Positions 19,212 through 28,680 of a stretch of 64,000 nt of DNA are shown one piece after another. The position numbers and the translations under genes are program-made. Each line of letters starts with the position of its first letter. Position 1 is the first letter of the stretch. The notes under the pieces were generated by a model. It made no database searches. It saw only the letters and a program-made list of their open reading frames with translations, and was not told the origin of the DNA. The DNA is taken from assembly GCF_026725475.1 (NCBI RefSeq), contig NZ_CP109965.1, forward strand, positions 248,001 to 312,000. Direction: 5' to 3'. The stretch is from Catenovulum adriaticum. GTDB lineage: Bacteria > Pseudomonadota > Gammaproteobacteria > Enterobacterales > Alteromonadaceae.

Positions 19212-19538
19212 TCACGATAATGGCTTTTCCCAAAACTCAGCAACGCCTGCATTTTCAGCTAATTGATACGCTTTAAACCCAGAGCTTTGATAAAGCTTTT
19301 TGGCTACTTGGTTTTCGTCTAATACTTCAAGTGTTAGCTTGCAATAATGATGTTTAACGGCATATTGTTCAGCGGTTTGCATTAACGCTTTGGCAATCCC
19401 TTTACCTCTGTGCTCAGGCTGAACGGTTAAATCATGAATATTAAGTAAAGGTTTGGCATAAAAAGTTGAAAAACCTTCAAAGGCGTTCAGTAAACCAACC
19501 GCTTGGTTCTGCCAGTAAGCAAGCCAGCCGGTATAATC
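19212..19538 (-). pseudogene. GNAT acetyltransferase, 3' fragment cut off by IS insertion
   Basis: The C-terminal ~108 residues of a GNAT N-acetyltransferase, with the acetyl-CoA binding motif VQPEHRGKGIAKALM and a final YQSSGFKAY block. The coding frame resumes exactly at the target duplication (GATTATACC). Joined to the 5' fragment at 21289-21453, it gives an uninterrupted 160-aa protein. An in-frame ATG made by the IS end (19544) could express this half alone, without the N-terminal alpha1-alpha2 part. Confidence 0.88.
19530..19538. repeat. 9-bp target-site duplication, left copy
   Basis: GGTATAATC directly flanks the left inverted repeat of the IS element; the same nine bases follow the right end at 21289-21297. 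Confidence 0.85.
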
Positions 19539-21288
19539 CGACATTGATCAGACCCCAAGCTCAAAATTATTAATTTTATAGTAGCGTTCAGCACATCCTG
19601 CGAGCTGCTGGATTACACTATTCCTCACGTCATTTATCCCATCCACATGCACCAACTCATAGTCATAGTGGGTATCAAGCTGCACTAGGTTTACACCTTC
19701 AAAACACTGGAATACCCAACGTAAAGTTGGATTGCTAATTGGTTTATTTATCTGGTTTGGAATGGTTACTTGCGCTTTAGCCATATTCGCACGTAACCGT
19801 CTTTGACCTATGCTATAAACCAATAACGACAGCGTCATAATCATCAACAAGGCATCGATTCTGCTTGGCTTTTTTATAAAAAGTGACGAGACAAAAAATA
19901 GTGGGTCTTTTAAAAATCTAAACCCTCGCTCAACATGAGATTGCGCTTTGTAGCGCTCAAAAACGCATTCATCGCTTAACTCAGTTTCACAGGCATTTGT
20001 TGCCAATACAAAACAAGATTTTTGTTCGACGTAATTCTGTTGCGCGGCTTTATCTTCGGTCACTTGGCCGATAAGTTGCCATTGCACTGATTGAACCACC
20101 GCATCTTTTTTGGGTCGGCCTTTTCCTTCATATTGATTATGTGCGTTGCACTCAGCAATGCTTAAACTATGGTATTTTTGCTTTTTATCTAATACTGCTA
20201 AGGCGCTTTGTGCATCCGTTTCACAAGCAAATCTTTGCGCTTGCAAATGAAATAGGGCTTTATCCAATGCTTTGCGCTCTTTAGCCACTAAACCTTCGAT
20301 GCTTTTCTGTGCACGTGCTTTTGCTGCGTTAGAGTAAACAACCAGCCAACGCTGCTCAATATCCATATGCTCAACTCTAAGCGGTCTGTATTGATAGTTG
20401 TCGTTGATACGTGTCCAATCATTGGCCGTTAACGCTTCTGAAATGGACTGATTTTCTAATTTTATCGTGGATGGAATGAGAGTGATAAATCGAATTTGTT
20501 GGAGAAATTCGGCATTTTCTTTGTGGTAAAATTTGCTGTCTGCTATACAAAATTTGGGGGCATCGCTTGCTTTGAATGTATCTACCAATGCGCTGGCACG
20601 CTCTCTAAATATAGTGCTGTCAGATGCATTGCCATCCCAATTTTTACTGAGCATAGGGACGCCGCCGTCTTGCGTAACAATCATCTCTTGCACGATTTGT
20701 TTTAAATCAGGTCTATGGTCTTTGCTGTATCCATGTTTGATTTGAATTGGAATTTCATCTTCTTGTTCATCATCTATATTGTATTGGCCTGTAAGTGAAT
20801 AACTTGTTGTATCTAAAGATTGAAATTGGGTGTCGACTTGCTCTATTTGGCAAGCTTGATAGGCAATACGAGCAAAAAGATTGTCACAACCAAAGTCGCT
20901 GCATTGGTCGAGTGTGCGTCCTAATTTGTGACGGTTAAAGTGACTTGCCTCGACTCCTTGTCTAAAAAGATGCTCCATTGGCAAATTTTCAAAAAATTGT
21001 GGTGTGAGGCTCAAAGGTCGGTTAGAAAAGCCCAACCCGTTCATAATCATGCCTTTAACCGCTTCACCTGGTGTTATCTCTTGCTTTTCATCTTGAGGTA
21101 AATATTGGTCTATTAATTCAACTAGTTTCAAGTCGTCAATTACGCCTGCTACAATTCCATGATGATCTAACCGTTTGATTTTTAATTTCATATTCACCTC
21201 AATAAATTGAAGTGCTATTTTATGTTTTTTAAGAGGATCTGACGATCCCTAAAAATAAAATTATTGAATGATCGTCTGATCAATGTCG
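19539..21288 (-). mobile_element. IS1634-type insertion sequence, 1750 bp
   Basis: The ends are perfect 15-bp inverted repeats (CGACATTGATCAGAC at 19539-19553 and its complement at 21274-21288). A 9-bp direct repeat flanks it. One transposase gene fills the element, and its stop codon lies in the left inverted repeat. The transposase is intact, so the insertion may be recent. Confidence 0.9.
19548..21197 (-). CDS. IS1634-family (IS4-superfamily) transposase
   Basis: 549 aa. The N-terminal part (LDHHGIVAGVIDDLKLVELID...ITPGEAVKGMI) is the DUF4277 domain typical of IS1634 transposases. A DDE-type catalytic core follows: LDTTSYSL (first Asp), a central segment around FCIADSKFY (second Asp), and YKAQSHVERGFRFLK with the YREK-like catalytic Glu. 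It moves the element by cut-and-paste. Full length, no frameshift. It disrupts a GNAT gene. Confidence 0.9.
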   Translation of the reverse strand: MNMKLKIKRLDHHGIVAGVIDDLKLVELIDQYLPQDEKQEITPGEAVKGMIMNGLGFSNRPLSLTPQFFENLPMEHLFRQGVEASHFNRHKLGRTLDQCSDFGCDNLFARIAYQACQIEQVDTQFQSLDTTSYSLTGQYNIDDEQEDEIPIQIKHGYSKDHRPDLKQIVQEMIVTQDGGVPMLSKNWDGNASDSTIFRERASALVDTFKASDAPKFCIADSKFYHKENAEFLQQIRFITLIPSTIKLENQSISEALTANDWTRINDNYQYRPLRVEHMDIEQRWLVVYSNAAKARAQKSIEGLVAKERKALDKALFHLQAQRFACETDAQSALAVLDKKQKYHSLSIAECNAHNQYEGKGRPKKDAVVQSVQWQLIGQVTEDKAAQQNYVEQKSCFVLATNACETELSDECVFERYKAQSHVERGFRFLKDPLFFVSSLFIKKPSRIDALLMIMTLSLLVYSIGQRRLRANMAKAQVTIPNQINKPISNPTLRWVFQCFEGVNLVQLDTHYDYELVHVDGINDVRNSVIQQLAGCAERYYKINNFELGV

Positions 21289-21453
21289 GGTATAATCTGA
21301 CCTTAATTTTAATTGGGCAATTAAGTTTTCTTGAGTCGAGTTAGCCAGCGCTTCGCCGCCACCCATAGGATCAAGCGCATAGTCAGTTAGCAATTGCAGC
21401 AAAGCTTTACAATGTAAGGGGTTGTCTAATTGAATGCGCACAATGGATAACAT
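21289..21453 (-). pseudogene. GNAT acetyltransferase, 5' fragment
   Basis: The first ~55 codons of the interrupted gene: MLSIVRIQLDNPLHCKALLQ onwards, including LLTDYALDPMGGGEAL, a segment typical of the GNAT N-terminus. The frame runs through the target duplication at codon 53 and then enters the IS. Its partner is at 19212-19538. Confidence 0.85.
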
Positions 21454-21846
21454 AAAAAGGCTCTATTTAGGTTAGGCAAAACGCTAATTTATCAGTTTTT
21501 ATCAATTTTAAAAAATAAGACTCACGGTTTGATCCTAAAAGATCGCAAAAGAAGCCATTGCCAGAGTGATCCATTGCAAGAAGAATCCATTGTAAGAAGA
21601 AGGCTAAAAAAGCGAATTGCATCAGTCACTATTTGGCGAAAGCAAACTAAAATCAGGCAAGCATTCGCATGCCTTTGTAAAGAAATCGCAATTTTATCGT
21701 TAATTACCCCTAAGTTTGCCAAATTTGTTAAAATCTAAGCCAATTTACTCTGGTTGCAGTTTACTCACTTAGGTATAATCAGCGCATTTTCGCATGGCGA
21801 AAACCCGAATAACCGTCAACAAACAGACAAGGTACTCACATCCGTT
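21454..21846. other. Gap between the GNAT start and glyQ
   Basis: No supported gene. It holds short imperfect tandem copies of a CCATTGC/TAAGA unit (about 21555-21605), and a likely glyQ promoter: a consensus -10 TATAAT at 21772-21777, with only a weak -35 (TGGTTG) 17 bp upstream. The glyQ ATG at 21847 follows about 60 bp later. Confidence 0.4.
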
Positions 21847-22767
21847 ATGGCTAAGTACGATATTAAAACCTTTCAAGGACTTATCCTTGCATTGCAAGAT
21901 TACTGGGCACAGCAAGGCTGTGTAATTGTTCAACCTTTAGATATGGAAGTAGGCGCGGGCACTTTCCACCCAATGACATTTTTACGCTCGCTTGGTCCAG
22001 AGCCTCACAATTGCGCTTATGTACAACCTTGTCGCCGCCCTGCTGATGGCCGTTATGGTGAAAACCCAAACCGATTACAACACTATTATCAATTTCAGGT
22101 TATCTTAAAACCTTCACCCAGTAATATTCAGGAACTGTATTTAGGTTCATTAGAAATGCTAGGTTTTGATACCCAAGTTCATGACATTCGTTTTGTTGAA
22201 GACAACTGGGAATCACCAACATTAGGCGCTTGGGGTTTAGGTTGGGAAGTTTGGTTAAACGGCATGGAAGTAACCCAGTTTACCTATTTTCAGCAAGTGG
22301 GTGGCTTAGAGTGTAAACCAGTTTCAGGTGAAATCACTTATGGTTTAGAACGTCTTGCCATGTACATTCAAGGCGTAGACAGCATTTACGATTTAGTTTG
22401 GGCAGACGGCCCTATGGGTAAAGTGACCTACGGCGATGTGTTCCATCAAAACGAAGTTGAGCAATCAACCTACAACTTTGAAATAGCCGATGTAGATGCT
22501 TTATTTGCACAATTTGATCACTGCGAAAAAGAAAGCCAAAAGCTGATTGAAAATAATTTGCCATTGCCGGCTTATGAACAAGTGATGAAGGCATCTCATG
22601 CATTTAACTTACTGGATGCTCGTCATGCAATCTCGGTAACAGAGCGCCAACGCTATATTTTACGTGTTAGAGCGTTAGCTAAAGCTTGTGCAGAAACCTA
22701 CTATGCTGCACGTGAAGCACTAGGCTTTCCACTGTTAAAAAAAGATACCCAGCAGGCAGATAAATAA
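21847..22767 (+). CDS. glyQ: Glycyl-tRNA synthetase alpha subunit
   Basis: 306 aa from MAKYDIKTFQGLIL, the family start; the 31-codon in-frame extension to 21754 covers the promoter and is rejected. Signatures: LQDYWAQQGCVI, GAGTFHPMTFLRSLGPEPHN, YVQPCRRPADGRYGENPNR, and TYGLERLAMYIQ (class II motifs 1-3). It is the catalytic half of the alpha2beta2 enzyme charging tRNA-Gly. Its stop codon overlaps the glyS start (TAATG). Confidence 0.98.
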   Translation: MAKYDIKTFQGLILALQDYWAQQGCVIVQPLDMEVGAGTFHPMTFLRSLGPEPHNCAYVQPCRRPADGRYGENPNRLQHYYQFQVILKPSPSNIQELYLGSLEMLGFDTQVHDIRFVEDNWESPTLGAWGLGWEVWLNGMEVTQFTYFQQVGGLECKPVSGEITYGLERLAMYIQGVDSIYDLVWADGPMGKVTYGDVFHQNEVEQSTYNFEIADVDALFAQFDHCEKESQKLIENNLPLPAYEQVMKASHAFNLLDARHAISVTERQRYILRVRALAKACAETYYAAREALGFPLLKKDTQQADK

Positions 22768-24836
22768 TGACAACTGAAAATTTATTAATTGAACTTGGTA
22801 CCGAAGAGCTACCGCCAAAAGCATTACGCAAACTTGCACAAGCATTTGCAACTAACTTTGAAGCCGAATTAAAATCAGCCGATTTAAGCTATAAGCAAAT
22901 TAACTGGTTTGCATCGCCACGTCGATTAGCCATTAAAGTAACCGAGTTAGTCGCCAAACAAGCCGATAAAATTGTTGAAAAACGTGGGCCTGCAATTAAA
23001 GCTGCATTTGACCAAGACGGCAATCCAACAAAAGCCGCCTTAGGTTGGGCGCGTGGCTGTGGTATTGAGATTGAACAAGCCGAACAATTAGAAACCGACA
23101 AAGGTGCTTGGTTATTACATAAAGCCGAAGTCACAGGGCAAAATATTGAAACGCTAGTGATAGATATGGCAGCGCGCTCGTTGGCTAAATTACCTATTCC
23201 TAAACCAATGCGCTGGGGTGATTCGGCCACTCAGTTTATTCGGCCAGTACATACCGCCACGGTTTTATATGGTGCTAAAAGCATTAACGGTGAATTGTTA
23301 GGCGTAAAAACAGACACCAAATTACAAGGTCATCGCTTTCATAGCCAAGGTTTAGTTAAGATTAACCACGCGGATGAATACGAAGCTGTTTTAAACAAAG
23401 CCTACGTTATTGCAGACTTTGAAGCGCGTAAAGCTCAAATCAAAGCGCAAGTAAATGCAAAAGCGGCAGAGTTTGACTGCATTGCCGATATGGATGAAGA
23501 CCTATTAGAAGAAGTAACAGGTTTGGTTGAATGGCCGGTTTTATTAGTCGCCTCGTTTGAAGATAAATTTTTAGATGTACCAGACGAAGCCCTAATTTAC
23601 ACCATGAAAGGCGACCAAAAATATTTTCCGGTGCTTTCAAAAGCGGGTAAATTAACCAATAAATTTATCTTTATTTCAAACATTGAAAGTAAAGACCCAT
23701 CACAAGTTATTTCAGGTAACGAAAAAGTGATTCGTCCGCGTTTATCTGACGCTGAATTCTTTTTTACAACCGATAAAAAGAAAACCCTTGAAAGCCGGTT
23801 AGACAGCCTTAAAAGTGTTTTATTCCAGCAAAAGCTTGGCTCATTATATGAAAAGTCAGAGCGCATATCTGAGTTAGCTGCCTATATTGCTGAAAAAATT
23901 GACGGCAACAGCACAGATGCCAAACGCGCTGGCTTATTATCAAAAACAGATTTAATGACCGAAATGGTGATGGAATTTACCGAAGTGCAAGGCGTAATGG
24001 GTATGCACTACGCTCGCCACGATGGTGAAAGCGAAGCCGTAGCTAACGCATTAAACGAGCAATACATGCCAAGGTTTGCAGGCGATAACTTACCACAAAA
24101 CCCAGTAAGCTGTGCTGTGGCTTTAGCCGATAAATTTGACACCCTTGCCGGTATTTTTGGTATTGGCATGTTACCAAAAGGCGACAAAGACCCATTTGCG
24201 TTACGCAGAGCAGCCATTGGTGCACTTAGAATTATTGTCGAAAATGAACTAAATTTAGACATTGCCGATCTAACAGCAAAAGCCGTTAGCTTATTTGGTG
24301 ACAAATTAAGCAACGACAAAGTGGAAGCTGATGTAGTCGAATTTGTATTTGCCCGCTTTAGAACTTGGTATCAAGATCAAGGTTACCCAGTAGAGATTAT
24401 TTTAGCGGTACTTGCGCAGCGTCCTACCGAGCCAGTTGATTTTGATAAACGTGTTAAAGCTGTTTCGGCATTTAAAGAACTCGATGCAGCAGAGGCACTT
24501 GCAGCAGCCAATAAACGGGTTAGCAATATATTAGCTAAAAACCCAACAGAGCTTGCCAAACAAGTTGATGTAAGCTTACTACAGGCCGATGAAGAAAAAG
24601 CATTACAGCAATTAATTGCACAAATGCAAACTAAACTGGCGCCTGTATTTGAACAAAGAGCCTACCAACAAGCGTTAACCGAATTAGCATCGCTTAGAAA
24701 TGCAGTGGATGCTTTTTTTGATAACGTAATGGTAATGGATGAAGACATAGCCGTGCGTAATAACCGTTTATTGCTATTATCTGAATTACGCGATTTATTT
24801 TTACAGATTGCAGATATTTCGGTTTTACAAAAGTAA
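22767..24836 (+). CDS. glyS: Glycyl-tRNA synthetase beta subunit
   Basis: 689 aa, full length. Begins NLLIELGTEELPPKALRKL, contains RWGDSATQFIRPVH, the HD-like segment VMEFTEVQGVMGMHYARHDGE, GDKDPFALRRAAIGALRI, and a C-terminal anticodon-binding/DALR-like helical domain. It binds tRNA and supports the alpha subunit. Translationally coupled to glyQ. Confidence 0.98.
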   Translation: MTTENLLIELGTEELPPKALRKLAQAFATNFEAELKSADLSYKQINWFASPRRLAIKVTELVAKQADKIVEKRGPAIKAAFDQDGNPTKAALGWARGCGIEIEQAEQLETDKGAWLLHKAEVTGQNIETLVIDMAARSLAKLPIPKPMRWGDSATQFIRPVHTATVLYGAKSINGELLGVKTDTKLQGHRFHSQGLVKINHADEYEAVLNKAYVIADFEARKAQIKAQVNAKAAEFDCIADMDEDLLEEVTGLVEWPVLLVASFEDKFLDVPDEALIYTMKGDQKYFPVLSKAGKLTNKFIFISNIESKDPSQVISGNEKVIRPRLSDAEFFFTTDKKKTLESRLDSLKSVLFQQKLGSLYEKSERISELAAYIAEKIDGNSTDAKRAGLLSKTDLMTEMVMEFTEVQGVMGMHYARHDGESEAVANALNEQYMPRFAGDNLPQNPVSCAVALADKFDTLAGIFGIGMLPKGDKDPFALRRAAIGALRIIVENELNLDIADLTAKAVSLFGDKLSNDKVEADVVEFVFARFRTWYQDQGYPVEIILAVLAQRPTEPVDFDKRVKAVSAFKELDAAEALAAANKRVSNILAKNPTELAKQVDVSLLQADEEKALQQLIAQMQTKLAPVFEQRAYQQALTELASLRNAVDAFFDNVMVMDEDIAVRNNRLLLLSELRDLFLQIADISVLQK

Positions 24837-24957
24837 ACTCATAATCTGAATTAGGGCAAGTACCACTTTATTGTGATGTGGATCGCCCTAATTTAGCTTA
24901 AAAATAAATTTGGCTATTACATTTATAAATAACCAAATTTTTATAAAAGGGCTGAAC

Positions 24958-25437
24958 ATGAAATTAACTCAATTAATTTTATTTGTGGTTGGCAGTTTAA
25001 TCTTATCAGGCTGCGCAGTAACGCCAATCCAAAAAAATCCACTAGATACTGATCGGTCAGACTTTTTATACCTACGTGGTAATTTTACTTGGTGGGACAC
25101 TGAAGAGCACGCCAAAGTAGAAAGAGTTGAAGGGCAACTATACAAAGCCACGGTTGACTTAATTGCCGATGGCCAGCCGTACGAATTTAAATTTGCCGAC
25201 GTAAACTGGTCGCTTGGTGCAAACTGCGGTTATTATGAAGCCAGCGATCAATTAGTGACAACGGATAACAGTGTCACGGCTAATTGCAGTGCTAAATTTG
25301 AACCTTTTAAATTTGTACCAGAGCAAACCGGCGAATATGATTTTTTTATCGACTTTGCTGATGAAGACGAGCCGCAAGTTTGGGTTAGACCAACCCCTAA
25401 AAACTCCTTGTTTAATCAATTAGTACCCAGCTTTTAA
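24958..25437 (+). CDS. Exported lipoprotein with carbohydrate-binding-like fold
   Basis: 159 aa from the ATG after AAAAGGGC; the signal peptide ends in the lipobox LSGC (Cys about residue 19). The mature part has a strand pattern and aromatic spacing (LYLRGNFTWWDTEEHAKVERV, YEFKFADVNWSLGANCGYYE) like the N-terminal domain of pullulanases or family 48-type binding modules. Similar lipoproteins occur in Alteromonadales and Vibrionaceae with no known role. It ends at a strong terminator. Confidence 0.6.
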   Translation: MKLTQLILFVVGSLILSGCAVTPIQKNPLDTDRSDFLYLRGNFTWWDTEEHAKVERVEGQLYKATVDLIADGQPYEFKFADVNWSLGANCGYYEASDQLVTTDNSVTANCSAKFEPFKFVPEQTGEYDFFIDFADEDEPQVWVRPTPKNSLFNQLVPSF

Positions 25438-25483
25438 TATCTCTGGCCTGCTTTTAATGTAATCTGAGCGCAGGTAAATATTT

Positions 25484-25534
25484 AAAATACCCAAGCAATC
25501 GCTTTTTAATCCAAGCTGGCTTGGGTATTTTTTA
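25484..25534 (+). terminator. Intrinsic terminator after the lipoprotein gene
   Basis: AAAATACCCAAGC pairs with GCTTGGGTATTTT across a ~20-base loop, followed by further T residues. It also points away from the decayed integrase gene that ends close by on the other strand. Confidence 0.8.
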
Positions 25535-25537
25535 TGC

Positions 25538-26071
25538 TTAAGCTAAAAATTTATTTAATGGGCTGATAACACCATTTGCACCTTGCTGTAAAACATGAGT
25601 ATAAATTTGAGTTGTTTTAACGTCTGAGTGACCAAGTTGGCTTTGTACGGTACGAATGTTTTTAGGTGTGCTTGTCTTATGGTTTTTTTGCATTGAAGCA
25701 AAACCAAGACCCTCTTCTATATCTTGTTGATGCAATTGCTTAGCTTTTTCAATTTGAGCTTGTAAAAAGACAATTAAATTTTCGGGCAACAATGTACAGC
25801 GATCCTTATTCCCTTTACCACGGAAGACAAAAATACTTTTGTTATGAAAATCAATGTCTTTAATTCGCAATCTTAGTGCCTCATTTATTCTTAAACCGGC
25901 ACCAAATAACAAACTGGCTATAATTCGATACTTACCCGACAGATTAGAAATAATTAACATGGCCTCTTGGGAACGAACCCAATGCAAATAAGATTTTTCG
26001 GTTGTGTAACTATGGTGCTTAGTTCTGAGTTCAGTTCTAATTGACTCGATAAATTGAGGTTTAGCCATCAA
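25538..26071 (-). pseudogene. Integron integrase (IntI) with two internal deletions
   Basis: 177 codons against ~320 in intact IntI. What remains: the N-terminal start of the SAM-like domain (ELRTKHHSYTTEKSYLHWV); then a jump to the catalytic core with box-I Arg (LLFGAGLRINEALRLRIKDIDF) and RGKGNKDRCTLLPENL; a second jump; then the C-terminal box (IRTVQSQLGHSDVKTTQIYTHVL) with the last His and Tyr nucleophile. The region holding the HTFRHSFAT-type HxxR motif and the IntI-specific insertion is gone. Both deletions keep the frame. It cannot be a normal recombinase. Its orientation, divergent from the cassette at 26412, is the standard integron layout. Confidence 0.85.
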
Positions 26072-26411
26072 TAATTCCTTAAACTCAAGTTATTGCTTAC
26101 TTATACAGTTATAAATGCTGATGTACCAAAAACTCAGATTATTTCTTGCTTTGTTTTTAACAAGGTATTGGTTTCTTGGAGATATAGTTATTTAACAATA
26201 TGATTTTATTTATGTTTTTTAATAATGAGTTTACATAACGCCCCTTACCTGGCTCGCTTTGACGATAGGCTTGCTTTCTATCTGAAAATTCTTGTTGCTT
26301 TTTACTCAACCAAGGCTTAAGTTTATGAAATGATTAATTTAAATTTCATTAGAATGGCGTTGATAGATTCAATGTTAAAAAGTTCTATATGCTCTTCTAA
26401 TGAGTAAGCTG
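26072..26411. other. Candidate attI/Pc region of the integron
   Basis: 340 bp between the integrase start and the first cassette core site, with no gene. Recombination would have joined G26411 of this region to T26412 of the cassette. An attI cannot be recognised by sequence alone since it is not conserved; the assignment follows from geometry and the GTTAGGGC core at 26411-26418. Confidence 0.55.
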
Positions 26412-26447
26412 TTAGGGCTCAGCGTCACCTATATATTGGAGAATAAC

Positions 26448-27179
26448 TTGAAGTTAAAAGAAGCATTGGAAGAATTAGGTCGGGAAAAAGCGATTGCTCT
26501 GGGTGTGCAAATTGCCTCAGACTTAAATATACAATGGGAAGGAAGCTTGGCTATTGTTTTTAATGCAATAGTTAATGACTTTGAACGAGCCCCTGGAAAT
26601 ATTGGGGGTAAAAACGACGATCATTCTAGCGCTATTCGAAAATGGATTTTGAAATATCGAAGCGGAAAAGATGGCAGAGCAAGCCAAAGAGTTTCTAATC
26701 CTCCGGGAACGGTGTCTGATCCTATTATCGAAAAAATAATTGGGGCGAGAATAACGGCACTTACACCGAATGACCTTATCAAAATTAACTATGCCCACCG
26801 TTTAGGTATGTCGGCTGAAAATATTCTCGGATTAATTTTAGAAGAGTATTTGGCAGTAAACTTAGAGCCTAATGGTTGGCATTGTGCATGGGGAGAAACC
26901 GTAAAGTCCGTCGATTTCGTTCACGAAGATGGTCGTCTTCTTCAGATTAAAAATCGTAGCAACTCTGAAAATAGCTCAAGCAGTGCAATTCGGCATGGAA
27001 CTCAGATCGAAAAATGGTTCCGCATTAAAGCGGATAGAATTGAATACATGTGGGAGTCCCTGAACGGAATTTGTGGAACCACCACACTTTCGGAAGATTC
27101 TTTTGTAAGCTTCGTTCAATCTACCCTCGCTAGCAACCCATCTTGTTTGGCTGTTGAAAAAGAAAATCCATGGCTCTGA
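26448..27179 (+). CDS. Type II restriction endonuclease, SinI-like
   Basis: 243 aa from TTG at 26448, which follows GGAG at ideal spacing and lies inside the cassette; an in-frame ATG at 26400 lies outside the cassette and has no ribosome site. The core segment GETVKSVDFVHEDGRLLQIKNRSN has the D...QxK pattern of a PD-(D/E)xK nuclease, followed by a Ser/Asn-rich loop and a THGTQIEKWFR-like region that resembles the SinI family (GGWCC cutters). The partner methylase is convergent. Specificity is inferred from family resemblance only. Confidence 0.65.
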   Translation: MKLKEALEELGREKAIALGVQIASDLNIQWEGSLAIVFNAIVNDFERAPGNIGGKNDDHSSAIRKWILKYRSGKDGRASQRVSNPPGTVSDPIIEKIIGARITALTPNDLIKINYAHRLGMSAENILGLILEEYLAVNLEPNGWHCAWGETVKSVDFVHEDGRLLQIKNRSNSENSSSSAIRHGTQIEKWFRIKADRIEYMWESLNGICGTTTLSEDSFVSFVQSTLASNPSCLAVEKENPWL

Positions 27180-27196
27180 TTTTTAAGAACTGTGGT

Positions 27197-28618
27197 TCAA
27201 CCAAAACCCAGTTCTTTCTGCTCAGATTTGGAATTATGGCGATCTACAAGCTTTTTAAACTCATTTCTCCACTCCGTATCCGTCGTGCATTTATAACGCG
27301 AATACTTAAAGCCTTTATATTGAATAACATCAATACCGCTCAGTAAGTTTAAAATCAAGGCTCCAACAGCCTGTCCTAAGCTTACAGGTACAGCATTGCC
27401 AACTTGCTTATATTGTTGGATTAAGGGGCCGGCTAAATCCCATCTATCAGGAAATTCTTGGATTTTCTTATATTCTTGAATAGACAGAGGTCTATCTTCC
27501 TCTGGATGAGCAAGATCAGTCGCAGGCATTGCTGGGTGCGTAACGAGAGTTGGCGAAGGTTTATCCCATGCCAATCTGCGAAGAAAACCGGTTTTTCCTC
27601 CACCGGAATAAAAAGACTTACCCATAGCTTCTTTTTGTAGTTCAACCGGTAGATTTTTCCAGTTCTCACCAGATTTTAACAGTCGATAATATTTGAGTCT
27701 CTTCTCTGGGAAGGTGATGTGATCATGTTTGTCTATTTTCGAGATACATTTTTTCAACGTATTCCATTTTGGTAAGCTGTACTCTGCATTTTCAGAGTGT
27801 GTGGGCATTAAGAATGGTGGAGCCTTTCCATCACGAGAACAGACAATTATTACTCTCTCTCTTATTTGGGGCGTTCCAAAATTCGCAGAGTTATAAAGGT
27901 TGAATGAGTAGCCATACCCTGATTTTTCAAGCCTATTTATTATAAAGTTTAGCGCACCACCTTTTAGTTCATCTTCGCCAAGGTCAGGAAAGTCCTTTCC
28001 TCTTTGTTCATGTGGCCTGTGTTCCATCGGGCATGAGAGAAGTCCCCGAACATTTTCAATTACAAAATACTTGGGTCTTAATTCAAGGCATAATTCCAAA
28101 TATTTTAAAAAGACGTTGCCACGCTCATCATTGAAGCCCTTCCTATTTCCCGCAGTGCTAAATGCTTGGCATGGTGGTCCGCCGACAATTAAATCAATTT
28201 CATCGCATTTATTTAAGCCTGCAGCACTCCTGATATCATCAGCATTGTAGTCGTTTATATCATTTAAAAGAGCAATATCAGGTTTATTCAAAGCAATAGT
28301 TTGCCTACAAAACTTATCGATTTCACAAGCAAGGCGTATATCGAAACCAGCCTTCTCTATACCTAGGTCAAGCCCCATTGCCCCTGAAAAGAAGCTTAGT
28401 GCAATAGGCTTTGTGCTATTCGCTAAGTATGCAGGATGGTCTTCGGCAACATGGTGTGCTGTTTTTAAGCCGTATCTATTAAGGCTCTTAGCATCTATGA
28501 CCCAAGAATTGCCAATTTTTCGCGCGACTAAATCACCTTGTCGGCACAAGGTTCTGACTCTCTGCTCGCTAATATCTAGTTGCAGAGCTGCTTCTTTAAT
28601 GGTAATTTCGGTACTCAT
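27197..28618 (-). CDS. DNA (cytosine-5) methyltransferase with N-terminal HTH
   Basis: 473 aa from MSTEITIKEAALQLD. The first ~60 residues are an excisionase/MerR-like helix-turn-helix (LDISEQRVRTLCRQGDLVARKIG), then C5-MTase motifs: I (FSGAMGLDLGIEKAGF), IV with catalytic Cys (GGPPCQAFSTAGNR), VI (ENVRG), VIII (QIRERV), and X (QVGNAVP). It protects the host from the convergent endonuclease. The HTH may let it repress its own gene or the nuclease gene, as known for some C5 methylases. Only 17 bp separate the two stop codons. Confidence 0.93.
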   Translation of the reverse strand: MSTEITIKEAALQLDISEQRVRTLCRQGDLVARKIGNSWVIDAKSLNRYGLKTAHHVAEDHPAYLANSTKPIALSFFSGAMGLDLGIEKAGFDIRLACEIDKFCRQTIALNKPDIALLNDINDYNADDIRSAAGLNKCDEIDLIVGGPPCQAFSTAGNRKGFNDERGNVFLKYLELCLELRPKYFVIENVRGLLSCPMEHRPHEQRGKDFPDLGEDELKGGALNFIINRLEKSGYGYSFNLYNSANFGTPQIRERVIIVCSRDGKAPPFLMPTHSENAEYSLPKWNTLKKCISKIDKHDHITFPEKRLKYYRLLKSGENWKNLPVELQKEAMGKSFYSGGGKTGFLRRLAWDKPSPTLVTHPAMPATDLAHPEEDRPLSIQEYKKIQEFPDRWDLAGPLIQQYKQVGNAVPVSLGQAVGALILNLLSGIDVIQYKGFKYSRYKCTTDTEWRNEFKKLVDRHNSKSEQKELGFG

Positions 28619-28680
28619 TTTTAGTTTCCTTCTCGAAACCTGTAGAGAGTACCAGTTTAATTGTATAAAAATACATGTCA

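Noticed and set aside
18567..19252. Open frames of 60-95 codons inside the 175-bp repeats
   Set aside because: They share the same repeated peptide and arise from palindromes lacking stops; no ribosome sites and no codon bias.
21522..21738. Open frames on both strands upstream of glyQ
   Set aside because: They cover an imperfect tandem repeat and lack ribosome sites; composition is not protein-like.
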